This document shows, piece by piece, positions 11,201-11,252 of a DNA stretch of 11,252 nt. The DNA is taken from assembly GCA_031283825.1 (NCBI GenBank), contig JAITAZ010000671.1, forward strand, positions 1 to 11,252, in the 5' to 3' direction. A program made the translations under genes and the position numbers. The notes beneath the pieces were generated by a model that searched no databases, was not told where the DNA came from, and saw nothing but the letters and a program-made list of their open reading frames with translations. The number at the start of each line of letters is the position of its first letter. Position 1 is the first letter of the stretch. This DNA is from Planctomycetaceae bacterium (lineage in GTDB: Bacteria > Planctomycetota > Planctomycetia > Pirellulales > Thermoguttaceae).

Positions 11201-11252
11201 GTAGAGACGCAATGCTTTGCTTCTCTATTGTTCGATCAAAAGATCACCGATA
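11201..11252. repeat. P2 double-hairpin repeat, inverted and cut by the window end (P2c)
   Basis: Begins GTAGAGACGCAATGC and, read in reverse complement, follows P2a through the GATC-TTTT-GATC spacer with only a few differences. The second hairpin lies beyond the window. One change (GCTTCTC for GCGTCTC) weakens the first hairpin. Confidence 0.8.

Larger units (their letters stand above)
10822..11252. other. 431-bp repeat-dense region after lemA
   Basis: No gene. A nested hairpin array occupies 10868-11012. Bases 11013-11130 are AT-rich and include AATTCCGCTAAAACTT (about 11111), a variant of the ATTCCGCTGAAATATTAC repeat. The P1g palindrome and the truncated P2 copy close the window. Confidence 0.6.

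Noticed and set aside
1..11252. Defence system, prophage or plasmid module
   Set aside because: No nuclease, methyltransferase, toxin-antitoxin pair, integrase, capsid or replication gene was recognised on either strand; the genes are housekeeping or envelope types.

Overview
The window reads as AT-rich (roughly 35-40 % GC by eye) bacterial chromosome. I think the source is a planctomycete or close PVC relative. The grounds are a Tat-exported Gfo/Idh/MocA oxidoreductase, a second short protein with a twin-arginine leader, a rhomboid protease with a C-terminal tail of the DUF6576 type, widely spaced genes, and abundant intergenic palindromes. This placement is inference; no rRNA or marker gene is present to confirm it.

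Layout. Most genes lie on the minus strand. From right to left they are a 58-residue 2x[4Fe-4S] ferredoxin (9284-9460), a Tat-signal Gfo/Idh/MocA oxidoreductase (7576-8940), a stand-alone CoaB-type phosphopantothenate-cysteine ligase (6855-7499), a secreted helical protein of unknown role (5527-6504), a ~9-TM membrane protein of unknown role (3952-5121), a rhomboid intramembrane protease (2753-3700) and a phosphomannomutase-family enzyme (134-1669). Two genes are on the plus strand: a 53-codon ORF with a very good Shine-Dalgarno site (2472-2633) and a LemA-family protein (10225-10821). The products are mostly housekeeping or envelope functions (sugar phosphates, coenzyme A, electron transfer, membrane proteolysis). 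They do not form one pathway, and only the CoaB and oxidoreductase genes are close enough to be a possible transcription unit.

Intergenic space. About 30 % of the window is non-coding, and much of it consists of several families of palindromic repeats. P1 has arms like GTAACCGTTCACGG and occurs as five full and two half copies. P2 is a double hairpin built from GAGACGCAA/TTGCGTCTC and occurs as three copies, one cut by the window end. P1 and P2 also occur fused, as a ~120-bp composite present in opposite orientations near 1966-2111 and 11131-11252. A third family makes nested hairpins around TTTCGCCGAAA after lemA. Single units lie at 6598-6660, 7516-7573 and 9001-9057.

I see no CRISPR array, transposase, integrase, tRNA, rRNA or recognisable defence system. 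The most unusual content is the palindrome network, in which several units can fold either as two small hairpins or as one long cruciform, and the composite repeat flanking about 9 kb. The uncharacterised proteins at 2472-2633, 3952-5121 and 5527-6504 are the main coding unknowns.
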